Origin: Gammaproteobacteria bacterium
GTDB taxonomy: Bacteria; Pseudomonadota; Gammaproteobacteria; Pseudomonadales; Pseudohongiellaceae
Direction of reading: 5' to 3'
NCBI GenBank assembly: GCA_016762995.1
Contig: JAESUT010000071.1
Span: forward strand, 5,287-18,517
DNA length: 13,231 nt
Each line of letters opens with the position of its first letter. The stretch's first letter is position 1. The notes beneath the pieces were generated by a model. That model saw only the letters and a list, made by a program, of their open reading frames with translations. It was not told where the DNA came from and did no database searches. Of this stretch, positions 1 through 7,176 are shown in pieces. Position numbers and translations under genes: made by a program.

Positions 1-69
1 GAATATTTCGGGGAATTGAATTCAATACTTCGCATGTTGAATGTAAGGCTAGAAGAGATTAATAAATGA
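1..69 (+). CDS. Possible C-terminal end of a gene cut by the left window edge
   Basis: Frame 1 is open from the first base to a TGA at 67-69 and encodes 22 residues ending in LRMLNVRLEEINK, an amphipathic, charged stretch of the kind seen at protein C-termini. Frame 3 is also open for nearly as long, so the open frame is weak evidence. No start codon or family can be assigned. If real, the gene runs convergently towards the DUF2834 gene that ends at 191. Confidence 0.3.
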   Translation, partial: EYFGELNSILRMLNVRLEEINK

Positions 70-190
70 CACTGGGCTTAGCGCTGACTCAGGTGTTAGC
101 CAAGCGGCCAATTCGCAACATCGGTGCTTGAATGTATTTCCGTCTATAGGTGATAGATGCGCTAACTATTTCTTACTATTACCCAGCGAA
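70..190. other. Short intergenic stretch, nothing clear
   Basis: No gene, tRNA-like fold or convincing terminator was seen here. Short inverted matches exist (TTAGCGC near 76 with GCGCTAA near 159; TCTAT and ATAGA around 143-157), but the arms are short, far apart or lack a T-run. If the minus-strand operon ends here, its terminator is not obvious. Confidence 0.4.
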
Positions 191-520
191 CTAATCTGCC
201 ATTGCAATCAATCGGCGCTCTCGCAGTAGCATGAATAGGGGAACGGTCATCGCAGCAGCAATCACGAATGTGAAAACAAAAATCGCCGCCCATACGCCAT
301 AAGACATTTTGAGACGCCCTGTCTCCACGAATGACCAGATAAGAAACGCAGCAACAACAACAATCAAGTCATTGGTGAAAGAGGATGCGGCAGGATTTGC
401 ATAAAGCCCTTCTATATAGCTCATCTCCATAGGCTGCAAATTAAAATACCAAGTGACGCACACACCAATGATAGCAAGCACACCATATAAGAGCTGTAAT
501 CCGGTAGTCTTCATTTGCAT
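191..520 (-). CDS. Small DUF2834-like inner-membrane protein
   Basis: This is a 109-residue hydrophobic protein with three predicted membrane segments, at about residues 7-27, 50-66 and 75-98. The loop between the first two carries a short YIEGLYANPAASSF motif that resembles the DUF2834 family. The C-terminus is basic (LLRERRLIAMAD), which suggests it lies in the cytoplasm. The ATG at 518-520 has an AAGGGA ribosome-binding site directly upstream; a second ATG at codon 3 is possible. It lies only 6 bp after the dioxygenase stop codon, so it is almost certainly co-transcribed with the TRAP/dioxygenase genes. The family has no established biochemical role. A link to transport or to the membrane side of the same pathway is inference from position. 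Confidence 0.75.
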   Translation of the reverse strand: MQMKTTGLQLLYGVLAIIGVCVTWYFNLQPMEMSYIEGLYANPAASSFTNDLIVVVAAFLIWSFVETGRLKMSYGVWAAIFVFTFVIAAAMTVPLFMLLRERRLIAMAD

Positions 521-526
521 TCCCTT

Positions 527-1372
527 TTAGTCGAATTGAGAAATCGTAGTCCGATGCAACAAACGGTCATAGCCATCATGCCCACCTGTTGCTTTGTGTA
601 AGACGCTGCGGTTGTCCCACATAACTAACATATTTGACTGCCACTGGTGCCGGTATACAAATTGCGGCGAGCCTTGATATTCATAAAGCTCTTTCAATAA
701 CTCTTTACCTTCCTCGGCCTCCATGCCGGAAAATCCTTGTATATAGCCTGCAGTGGAATAAAGAGCCAACGCACCCGTTTCTGTATGCGCTCTAATAAAC
801 GGATGACTCTGTGTTCGTCTAGCATCATCCGATACAACTATATTCATGCTACGCCCGGCATTTTTCTCGTGTTTGTCACTGTAAACACCATCAAGTGAAT
901 AGGCGGACTGAGCCGAATGAATTGCCGTTAAGTGTTCAACTTTTTTCTTAAGTGCAGCAGGCAATTCATCGTAGGCTTTATGCTGATTCGAAAAAAGCGT
1001 ATCGCCGCCAACAGGTGGAATCTTTATGCCATATAGACAAGTGCCAATCGGCGGCTTCGCTTGAAAGCTCCAATCCGTATGCCAGTTCTCGGCAAAAAGA
1101 GGGGTCTTCTCATCGGCGTCGCGACGTATGTCCGCAATATGGCTATTTTCCGCAATTGGATTGAAGAAAGGGTCATCGCCAAAATTTCCAAAGTGTAGGG
1201 TAAAACGTTCAATATCCGCGGGGCTTAGCACTTGATCGGGAAACACTAGCACGTGGTATTTCAGCCAAGCCTGGCGTAGCTCTGCAACGACCTCTTTAGA
1301 AATACCCGATGAAAGATCAAGATTTCTAACTACGGCCCCGCAAGGAGCATCGATTGCATCGACTAATAACAT
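527..1372 (-). CDS. TauD/TfdA-family Fe(II)/2-oxoglutarate-dependent dioxygenase
   Basis: The 281-residue length is typical of the TauD/TfdA family, cytoplasmic enzymes that couple decarboxylation of 2-oxoglutarate to hydroxylation of a substrate, often releasing a sulfonate, ether or amine fragment. The iron ligands are visible: H98 and D100 in WHTDWSF, and H259 in SVLHKAT. T125 in GGDTLF and R274 in LLHRTTI match the 2-oxoglutarate carboxylate contacts; R270 is the second conserved arginine. All catalytic residues are present, so the enzyme should be active. The ATG at 1370-1372 follows a GAG-containing site and lies 15 bp after the permease stop codon. Being downstream of a TRAP importer suggests that it attacks the imported compound. 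The substrate (taurine, another sulfonate, an aryloxy acid or something else) cannot be read from the sequence. Confidence 0.92.
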   Translation of the reverse strand: MLLVDAIDAPCGAVVRNLDLSSGISKEVVAELRQAWLKYHVLVFPDQVLSPADIERFTLHFGNFGDDPFFNPIAENSHIADIRRDADEKTPLFAENWHTDWSFQAKPPIGTCLYGIKIPPVGGDTLFSNQHKAYDELPAALKKKVEHLTAIHSAQSAYSLDGVYSDKHEKNAGRSMNIVVSDDARRTQSHPFIRAHTETGALALYSTAGYIQGFSGMEAEEGKELLKELYEYQGSPQFVYRHQWQSNMLVMWDNRSVLHKATGGHDGYDRLLHRTTISQFD

Positions 1373-1387
1373 AATCTCATTCTCTAG

Positions 1388-3358
1388 TTAGGCCTCGGAA
1401 ACCAATGGCGTCTGAGCATCTAAATCAGGAGCTGCACTCCGGCTCATCAACACACCAGAAATCGCCAGCGCACCGCCACTAACAATAAGTGTTACGTCAC
1501 TAACATTGATGCCGATGACTTCCGTCGTTGGCAAGGCGATCAAACCACCACCAACGAGCACCATTGCACGACCGACTACGCCCGGCGGTCCACGACGATC
1601 GAGAAATCCCACACCCAACAAATAACGCTGCAGTGTGCCGGCAATCAGTACTATCCCTACCACCACTTTTACTGTGGCAAAGAGTGTCTCCCACCAGGTG
1701 CCGGATAAGATCAACGCAGGCTCCAACACGAAGAAAAACGGGATGAAATAGATCACGCTACCTAGACGCATCGCCTTAAATCCGGTAGCCAGTGCAGAGG
1801 CTCCCGCAATGCTAGCTGCAGCGAAGGCACCTAGAGCTACAGGCGGAGTAATGAAAGACAGCATTCCCCAGTAGAGAATAAACAGATGCACGCTCATCGG
1901 ATCTAGGCCGCCCTGAATTAAAGCAGGTGCCAGCACAATCGCTAAAAATATATAAGCGGCGGTCACCGTCATGCCGATACCGAGAAAGAAGCTAGTAAAC
2001 GCCCCCATCAATAGAAGTAGTAGCGTGGAATCACCGGCAAGATACAACAAGTCATTGACCAAGGTTCCCGACAAGCCGGACACAGACAGTGCACCTACTA
2101 TGAGCCCAACACCCGCCATGATGGTCAACAATTCCATTAACAATTTACCGGTCGCGACGAGAAAAGCACCTGCCTCGACCATATTCCAGCGGTGACTCGG
2201 AAAAATCTGATTCAGCACCAGCAGCATGCCCGTGGCATAAAATGGAGCGACCGCTTCGCGCTGTAGATAGACCAGCAAAAATATCAATACTGCGAATGCC
2301 GCCAGGTAGAACCAACCTTGCTTCATCGTCTCACCCACTTTAGGCAATTCTTCGCGTGGGGTACCAACTAATCCTTTGCGCGCCGCGTAGGCGTCAACTT
2401 GAACGAACAATCCAAAAAAGTAGAGGAGAGCAGGAATCGCCGCGGCTAGGGCCACGGTGGTATAGGCCACATTGAGAAAGGTCGCCATGACAAACGCGGT
2501 CGAGCCCATGATGGGCGGCAGCAAAACTCCTCCGGTGGAGGCGCAGGCTTCAACCCCAGCTGCATACTCCTTCTCCATACCATTCTTCTTCATCGCCGGA
2601 ATCGTCATCTGGCCCGTGGTCAGCACATTGGTAATCACGCTGCCACTCATGGAGCCCATCAGTCCGCTAGAAACAATCGCTACCTTTGCCGAACCGCCGC
2701 GCACGTGTCCGAATGTCGCAAATGCCAGATTGATGAAAAAGCGACCTCCACCGGTATGTTGCAGCGCGACACCGAAGATTAGGAAGCCAATAACTAGTTG
2801 TGCATACGCACGGAACGGCAGACCGAGAATACTCTCGATACTCATGACGTGATAAGACGCAGTCTCCGCTAGTGAGGACGACATGCCAGAGATGGGTCCA
2901 GGCAATTTATCGGCCACTACCGGATAGAGAGAAAACACTAAAACAAGGAAAAACAACACCCAACCGCCGCTGCGACGCACACCCTCCATGATCAGCGCCC
3001 ACAGCAAATAGCTTACCCAAACAGCATAGGATGGGGCTAGAAACTCCCAGCCATAGTCCAGCATGGTTTCTGCGTTAAAGAAGAAGAAGCAACAAGCTCC
3101 AAATGTTGCGAGAGCGAGAACACCATCGAGCCAGTAACTTTTGGGACTGCGAAACGAGGGATAAAGTAAAAAGCAGAGCGGCAACAACAAACCCATCAGC
3201 GCATAGTAATAGTGGTTCTGTACTGTGATTGCGAAATCAAGCAGCGGACTCTCGGAAAACATTCGCAGCGAATCCATCGCTAGAAAAGCACTGGCAACAG
3301 CGACAAAGCCTGTCAACCATTGGAGTGCCTTCGGTAATTCTCTCGGTAGCGTCGCCAC
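1388..3358 (-). CDS. TRAP transporter fused permease (DctQM type, TAXI class)
   Basis: This is a very hydrophobic protein with many membrane helices. The N-terminal helices correspond to the small DctQ-like subunit and the rest to the DctM-like channel subunit, a fusion usual for TAXI-type TRAP systems. Diagnostic DctM-like stretches are GLMGSMSGS (ending near residue 240) and GGVLLPPIMGSTAF (276-289). These importers use an ion gradient and take substrate from the periplasmic binding protein. The frame is open up to an ATG at 3418, but that would overlap the upstream gene by 61 bp and add 20 basic, non-membrane residues. I chose the GTG at 3356-3358, which shares one base with the TAG stop of the binding protein and gives 656 residues; this geometry implies translational coupling. 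No strong Shine-Dalgarno sequence precedes it. The C-terminus carries extra hydrophobic helices after the DctM core. Confidence 0.9.
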   Translation of the reverse strand: MATLPRELPKALQWLTGFVAVASAFLAMDSLRMFSESPLLDFAITVQNHYYYALMGLLLPLCFLLYPSFRSPKSYWLDGVLALATFGACCFFFFNAETMLDYGWEFLAPSYAVWVSYLLWALIMEGVRRSGGWVLFFLVLVFSLYPVVADKLPGPISGMSSSLAETASYHVMSIESILGLPFRAYAQLVIGFLIFGVALQHTGGGRFFINLAFATFGHVRGGSAKVAIVSSGLMGSMSGSVITNVLTTGQMTIPAMKKNGMEKEYAAGVEACASTGGVLLPPIMGSTAFVMATFLNVAYTTVALAAAIPALLYFFGLFVQVDAYAARKGLVGTPREELPKVGETMKQGWFYLAAFAVLIFLLVYLQREAVAPFYATGMLLVLNQIFPSHRWNMVEAGAFLVATGKLLMELLTIMAGVGLIVGALSVSGLSGTLVNDLLYLAGDSTLLLLLMGAFTSFFLGIGMTVTAAYIFLAIVLAPALIQGGLDPMSVHLFILYWGMLSFITPPVALGAFAAASIAGASALATGFKAMRLGSVIYFIPFFFVLEPALILSGTWWETLFATVKVVVGIVLIAGTLQRYLLGVGFLDRRGPPGVVGRAMVLVGGGLIALPTTEVIGINVSDVTLIVSGGALAISGVLMSRSAAPDLDAQTPLVSEA

Positions 3359-4560
3359 TAGCGCCAAACCGGATCGTAGCCGGCAGCCTCCAGCCGTTCT
3401 GCGCGAAGTATCTGCCAAGATTCGACGAAGGCATCCTTATCACGAATACCTCGCGCCTCCATCTCGGTCCACGCTGTGGCTAACACTTCCTGACGCCGAA
3501 TAAGCGCTTGATTGTGTGCCTCAATCTCATCAGTCCACACGCCAACTTCACGCCAGTAGCTTACGGCACCTTCGTGGTACGGCACTACCCAATCAAAAAC
3601 CTGTGACTCTATCGCCCAGCCGATGGCACCAGGATCAGCGTCTTTAAACTCATCGTAGTTTTCATTAATTACGCGAGTAAGCGAATAAACGAAGTCGTTA
3701 TCCTGACTCGCAAGCGTAGTCAGTAGTGGATAGGGGTAGGTACCAGCCTCGTGGGTGTTCTCATCATCGATAGAGGCGCCGCGCGTCGCCGTGTGCTTGG
3801 TGAAATACGGACCGATCGCCAGCATTCTTTCCCAACAAGCTTCGTCATCGTGGGGAGCCGGCAACCAGCGAATCCCACGTGGCGAAGCCTCGAGTCTGAA
3901 TGGCGGGCCCGATACAGTAGTGCCGAAGGCAACATCGACGTCGCCGTTGATCACACCATTCCATTTCGCGTCATAACCGGGGAAGTCAACGCGAACAACG
4001 TCATCCCAAGTCAACCCACCGCAAGCCAAATACGCCTCCATGGATACATTCAATGCGGGGGCTGCACGTACATAAGGTACTCGCCGACCACGTAACTCAG
4101 CGAAACTAGTAATACCTGTGTCTGCGGCTACCGCTACACCCTGATTACTCAAGCCATTGGAGGTCATCAATAAACGCAGTGGCTGAGGCCCCCACTCTGG
4201 ATTGGCAAACTGAAACATGCCTTCCTGCGCGAAATAGGTTGCCACGCCGTTAGCCGTAAAATCGACTCGGCCAGTCTTTAGCGGTAGTAGCCGAGATACG
4301 TCGTTCTGCCCGGGAATAACTCGCAGGGTGACGTTGTATTTGTCGCGCAGCATAGCGCCGATAGCAACGGCTTGGTTATATCCAGTGGATCCCAAATTGT
4401 ATGCCGTCCAAGCCATCTGGCGCGGCAGCTCAATCTCACTGGGCTGGGCTGAAGCTGCACTTGTCAGTGACACTGAAGCAAGTAGGGAAACGAGCAGGGA
4501 AACGAATTTGACAGACTTAGTTCCACGCAAAGGTAGTGATTTCGGGCACTTCAACGACAC
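3358..4560 (-). CDS. TAXI-family TRAP transporter solute-binding protein
   Basis: This periplasmic receptor delivers ligand to the TRAP permease encoded next. The N-terminus is a signal peptide: a basic region (KCPKSLPLRGTKSVK), a hydrophobic core (FVSLLVSLLASVSL) and a likely ASA/Q cleavage site near residue 38. The mature start contains WTAYNLGSTGYNQAVAIG, typical of TAXI proteins, and FTANGVATYFAQEG follows later. The frame extends to a GTG at 4587 and an ATG at 4578, neither with a ribosome-binding site. The GTG at 4558-4560 has AGGAG at 7-nt spacing and gives a normal signal peptide, so I prefer it (400 residues). At 400 residues it is longer than many TAXI proteins; the acidic C-terminal extension ends in YDPVWR. 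It is first in the operon and divergent from the PQQ dehydrogenase. TAXI ligands are mostly unknown, so no substrate is proposed. Confidence 0.9.
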   Translation of the reverse strand: MSLKCPKSLPLRGTKSVKFVSLLVSLLASVSLTSAASAQPSEIELPRQMAWTAYNLGSTGYNQAVAIGAMLRDKYNVTLRVIPGQNDVSRLLPLKTGRVDFTANGVATYFAQEGMFQFANPEWGPQPLRLLMTSNGLSNQGVAVAADTGITSFAELRGRRVPYVRAAPALNVSMEAYLACGGLTWDDVVRVDFPGYDAKWNGVINGDVDVAFGTTVSGPPFRLEASPRGIRWLPAPHDDEACWERMLAIGPYFTKHTATRGASIDDENTHEAGTYPYPLLTTLASQDNDFVYSLTRVINENYDEFKDADPGAIGWAIESQVFDWVVPYHEGAVSYWREVGVWTDEIEAHNQALIRRQEVLATAWTEMEARGIRDKDAFVESWQILRAERLEAAGYDPVWR

Positions 4561-4573
4561 GCTAATTCTCCTA
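4551..4573 (-). promoter_or_regulatory. Ribosome-binding site that decides the TAXI protein start
   Basis: On the minus strand, CCTAGGAGAATTAGC sits directly before a GTG at 4560-4558. AGGAG at 7-nt spacing is the best Shine-Dalgarno match in the region. The two upstream in-frame starts (GTG at 4587, ATG at 4578) have none. Confidence 0.55.
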
Positions 4574-4825
4574 GGCATTTTCGACACTGGGGCCAGAGAC
4601 TAGCAGGGGCGGCAGGCAAGTGAAAGAAATATGCGGCTTCAACGGTTCACGCTAATCCCGCAAGAAAAGGCACTGTAGTGGCCCTTGATTCGAGGAATAG
4701 AGAGCGGAAAACTGTCTCACCTTTCTCGCCTGCTCTTTTATCACACTTTATTACAACCCGCTCATCACTCCCTGTTATCCCTATGGTATCCTCTACTAGA
4801 TTTTGTATCTAATGAGGCTATAAAA
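4561..4825. promoter_or_regulatory. Divergent intergenic region between the TRAP operon and the PQQ dehydrogenase
   Basis: These 265 bases separate two divergent genes and must hold both promoters. I could not pick convincing -35/-10 pairs on either strand. A short dyad, TAGAT-TTTGT-ATCTA (about 4798-4812), lies just before the dehydrogenase ribosome-binding site and could be an operator, but the arms are only 5 bp. The long open frame from 4685 into the dehydrogenase is not treated as coding. Confidence 0.4.
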
Positions 4826-6883
4826 ATGAAATTAAGTCCTTCAACAATATTCGGCTCGCAGCCTAAAAAGCTCGCAAAAATGAGCTGTCTGGCCGCCGTT
4901 CTGGGCATATTGCCACAGATTGGCATGGGCCAGAATCTGGTCACCGACGATACCGCCGAGTGGTTCACCCTTGGTGGCGACTACGCCCACACCCGCTATA
5001 CCCCAGCCGATGAGATCACGGCAGAAAACTTCGATGAGCTCGAAGTAGTTTGGGAATGGGATGGCTCCAGCTTTAACGGCCAATCAGGTCGTTCAACTCC
5101 TACTTATGTAGATGGCAAGCTATTCACCGTATCTGGCCCTCGCCGCAACGTGGTTGCGATCGATCCCAAAACCGGTGAAACCCTTTGGTCCTACCGCCTG
5201 CCAAACACGGGCCGCTGGGAATATTCCATGCGCGCTTCTTACGGCAAGGGAATTGGTTACTCCAGAGTCGACGGCAAGGGCGTGGTTTATATCTCCACCC
5301 CTGGCTTCTTCCTAGTAGCACTTGATGCCGAAACTGGCGCCCCTCTAGAAGGCTTTGGTGGGCAGGTACCAGTAGATGGCTTCCCTGCAACTGGCGTCGT
5401 GGACATGCTTGCTGATCTGGGCCATCCCTATGATCCGTATGAAGGCATTCCACTAGAGACTGGCTACATCACTACTTCCTCACCACCGATTGTGGTTAAT
5501 GACACCATTATCGTTGGTAACTCGGCCGAGCAAGGTTACTTGCAGGCGAGAATTGAAAACGTTCCCGGCGATATCCTCGCGTACGACAAGACTACTGGCG
5601 CGCTCAAGTGGAAATTCAATGTGATTCCACAGCCGGGCGAGTACGGCCACGAGACTTGGGAAAACGATGCATGGCAATGGACAGGAGATGTATCTTCTTG
5701 GGCGCCGCTTACAGCCGATCCTGAGAACAACATCGTCTACGTTCCAACCAATCCACCCACAATCGATTACTACGGCGGCTTCCGCCCTGGCGATGGCCTG
5801 TTCGGCACTAGCCTAATTGCACTGGATACTGAGACTGGCGAACGACGCTGGCATTTCCAGACAGTACATCACGATGTGTGGAACTACGACAACCCAGCTG
5901 CGCCTATTCAGCTAGATTTGAATATCCCTGGCCGAGGAGTAGTTCCTTCTGTACATCAGGTAACGAAGCAGGGCTTTGTCTACTCTTTCGATCGTATGAC
6001 GGGTGAGCCGCTTTGGCCTATGGAAGAGCGCGCTGTTCCTGCGTCAATGGTTCCTGGCGAGAAGCTTTCTCAAACCCAGCCTTTCCCATCTAAGCCGCCT
6101 CCCTTCGAAATGCAGGGCCTAAGCGAAGAAGACCTAATCGACTTCACGCCTCAACTGCGTCGCGAAGCACTCGAAGTGTTGGCTAATTACGACATGGGGC
6201 CGCTATTTAATCCGCCAATCCATTCGGATGACCCAGCCGGCAAGATTGCGTCTGCGATGTGCCCAGGTGACGGTGGTGGTGCAAACATTAACAACCCACC
6301 AGTTGCAGACCCTACAACCGGCTTCCTCTATGTTACATCTAGAAGAGCTTGTAGCTGGCAACGTGTTATTCCTGGCGAAGAGGCAGATGCTCGCATTGAC
6401 CAACCAACGGGAACTACTTTCGCTGCCTATGCAAATGGCGCCCGTCCTCGCACACCTCGCCTTGCTTCAGGCTTGCCATACTGGAAGCCACCGTATAGCA
6501 ATATCACTGCTTACGACATGAATACAGGCGAGATAGCATTTCAAATCCCAACAGGTGAGACGCCTGACCGTATCCGCAACAACCCTGCTCTAGAAGGAAT
6601 AGACATTGGCGATACTGGTACTGGAAATGCTATTACCATGGTAACTACTCGTAACATGCTGGTTTATTCAGACATGGACCACGATGGTACAACCGCATTG
6701 CTATACGGCATCGATAAGCAGACCGGCGAAGAAATTGGTCGTATCGAAGTGCCAGCACAAAGCCGCTATGGCATGAGCTCTTGGATGCACGATGGACATC
6801 AGTACATCATCTTGCAAACAGGCGCCAAGCTAACTGCAATGGCATTACCTGGCGCACGTGCGACCGGTGGTGCAGCGCATTAA
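4826..6883 (+). CDS. PQQ-dependent dehydrogenase (quinoprotein alcohol/sugar dehydrogenase family)
   Basis: This is a periplasmic quinoprotein predicted to oxidise an alcohol, aldehyde or sugar with pyrroloquinoline quinone and pass electrons to a cytochrome or quinone. The propeller-type D-x-x-T-G-x-x-x-(W/F) repeats are clear at about residues 113-123, 254-264, 334-344, 389-399, 564-574 and 630-640. The conserved HHDVWNYDNP (348-357) and LGGDYAHTRYTP (49-60) are characteristic of the family. A signal peptide spans about residues 1-35. The ATG at 4826 follows GAGG with an 8-nt spacer; the longer frame from 4685 would add 47 residues without a ribosome-binding site. The 685 residues contain no CxxCH, so haem must come from a partner, and the vicinal Cys-Cys of classical methanol/ethanol dehydrogenases is absent (only C479 and C509 in the mature part). 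A strong terminator follows. The substrate is unknown. Confidence 0.92.
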   Translation: MKLSPSTIFGSQPKKLAKMSCLAAVLGILPQIGMGQNLVTDDTAEWFTLGGDYAHTRYTPADEITAENFDELEVVWEWDGSSFNGQSGRSTPTYVDGKLFTVSGPRRNVVAIDPKTGETLWSYRLPNTGRWEYSMRASYGKGIGYSRVDGKGVVYISTPGFFLVALDAETGAPLEGFGGQVPVDGFPATGVVDMLADLGHPYDPYEGIPLETGYITTSSPPIVVNDTIIVGNSAEQGYLQARIENVPGDILAYDKTTGALKWKFNVIPQPGEYGHETWENDAWQWTGDVSSWAPLTADPENNIVYVPTNPPTIDYYGGFRPGDGLFGTSLIALDTETGERRWHFQTVHHDVWNYDNPAAPIQLDLNIPGRGVVPSVHQVTKQGFVYSFDRMTGEPLWPMEERAVPASMVPGEKLSQTQPFPSKPPPFEMQGLSEEDLIDFTPQLRREALEVLANYDMGPLFNPPIHSDDPAGKIASAMCPGDGGGANINNPPVADPTTGFLYVTSRRACSWQRVIPGEEADARIDQPTGTTFAAYANGARPRTPRLASGLPYWKPPYSNITAYDMNTGEIAFQIPTGETPDRIRNNPALEGIDIGDTGTGNAITMVTTRNMLVYSDMDHDGTTALLYGIDKQTGEEIGRIEVPAQSRYGMSSWMHDGHQYIILQTGAKLTAMALPGARATGGAAH

Positions 6884-6930
6884 ACTGTAAGCCGGTCTAC
6901 TTTAGATCGAAAGACAGTAAGTTCGAAAAT

Positions 6931-6969
6931 AAAAGGGCGAAAGGATTTTTATTCCTTTCGCCCTTTTTT
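6931..6969 (+). terminator. Strong intrinsic terminator after the PQQ dehydrogenase
   Basis: A perfect 15-bp stem (AAAAGGGCGAAAGGA at 6931-6945 with its exact complement at 6953-6967) encloses a 7-nt loop and merges into a T-run at 6964-6969. It begins 47 bp after the dehydrogenase stop codon. The A-run on the left means it could also act on the minus strand, but no minus-strand gene needs it. Confidence 0.92.
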
Positions 6970-6988
6970 GTTGGTCATCTATTTTCAG

Positions 6989-7014
6989 TCCCAGCCCCAG
7001 CCCCAGCCCCAGCC
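6989..7014. repeat. Short hexanucleotide tandem repeat (CCCCAG)n
   Basis: Three perfect CCCCAG units (6995-7012) are preceded by a one-mismatch TCCCAG unit and followed by a partial CC. The tract lies in non-coding DNA just past the terminator. Such arrays can change copy number by replication slippage, but this one is neither in a reading frame nor in an evident promoter. Confidence 0.85.
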
Positions 7015-7117
7015 AAAATTGGACTGATTCAAAAATGTGCCTGTAAGAACATCCTTGATTTCAATCCCATAGGCTAGTCGGCGCGGCATTCTGTCGCACC
7101 TATTGGGTATTTTCAGT

Positions 7118-7158
7118 TTTATTTAAGAGCCTCCACACTGTAGAATCGGGAAATTCTA
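7118..7158 (+). promoter_or_regulatory. Putative promoter with an overlapping dyad, amine oxidase gene
   Basis: TAGAAT at 7141-7146 matches the -10 consensus in 5 of 6 bases and lies 30 bp before the start codon. Seventeen bases upstream, TTTATT (7118-7123) is only a weak -35, so activator help may be needed. TAGAAT also forms the left arm of a perfect 6-bp dyad, with ATTCTA at 7153-7158 and a 6-nt spacer. This would place a regulator site over the -10 and start point. AGAGG at 8-nt spacing serves as ribosome-binding site. Confidence 0.4.
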
Positions 7159-7176
7159 AAGAGCAGAGGCAACACA

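Noticed and set aside
2472..2852. 126-residue plus-strand frame opposite the TRAP permease
   Set aside because: It is antisense to a strongly conserved membrane protein region and has the low-complexity look of a complementary-strand shadow.
4685..4825. 47-codon N-terminal extension of the PQQ dehydrogenase frame
   Set aside because: No ribosome-binding site precedes the ATG at 4685, the added residues bury the signal peptide, and the ATG at 4826 has GAGG at good spacing.
6980..7117. 10-bp direct repeat TATTTTCAGT at 6980-6989 and 7108-7117 as a mobile-element target duplication
   Set aside because: The 118 bp between the copies contain no terminal inverted repeats or coding sequence, and an AT-rich 10-mer can recur by chance.
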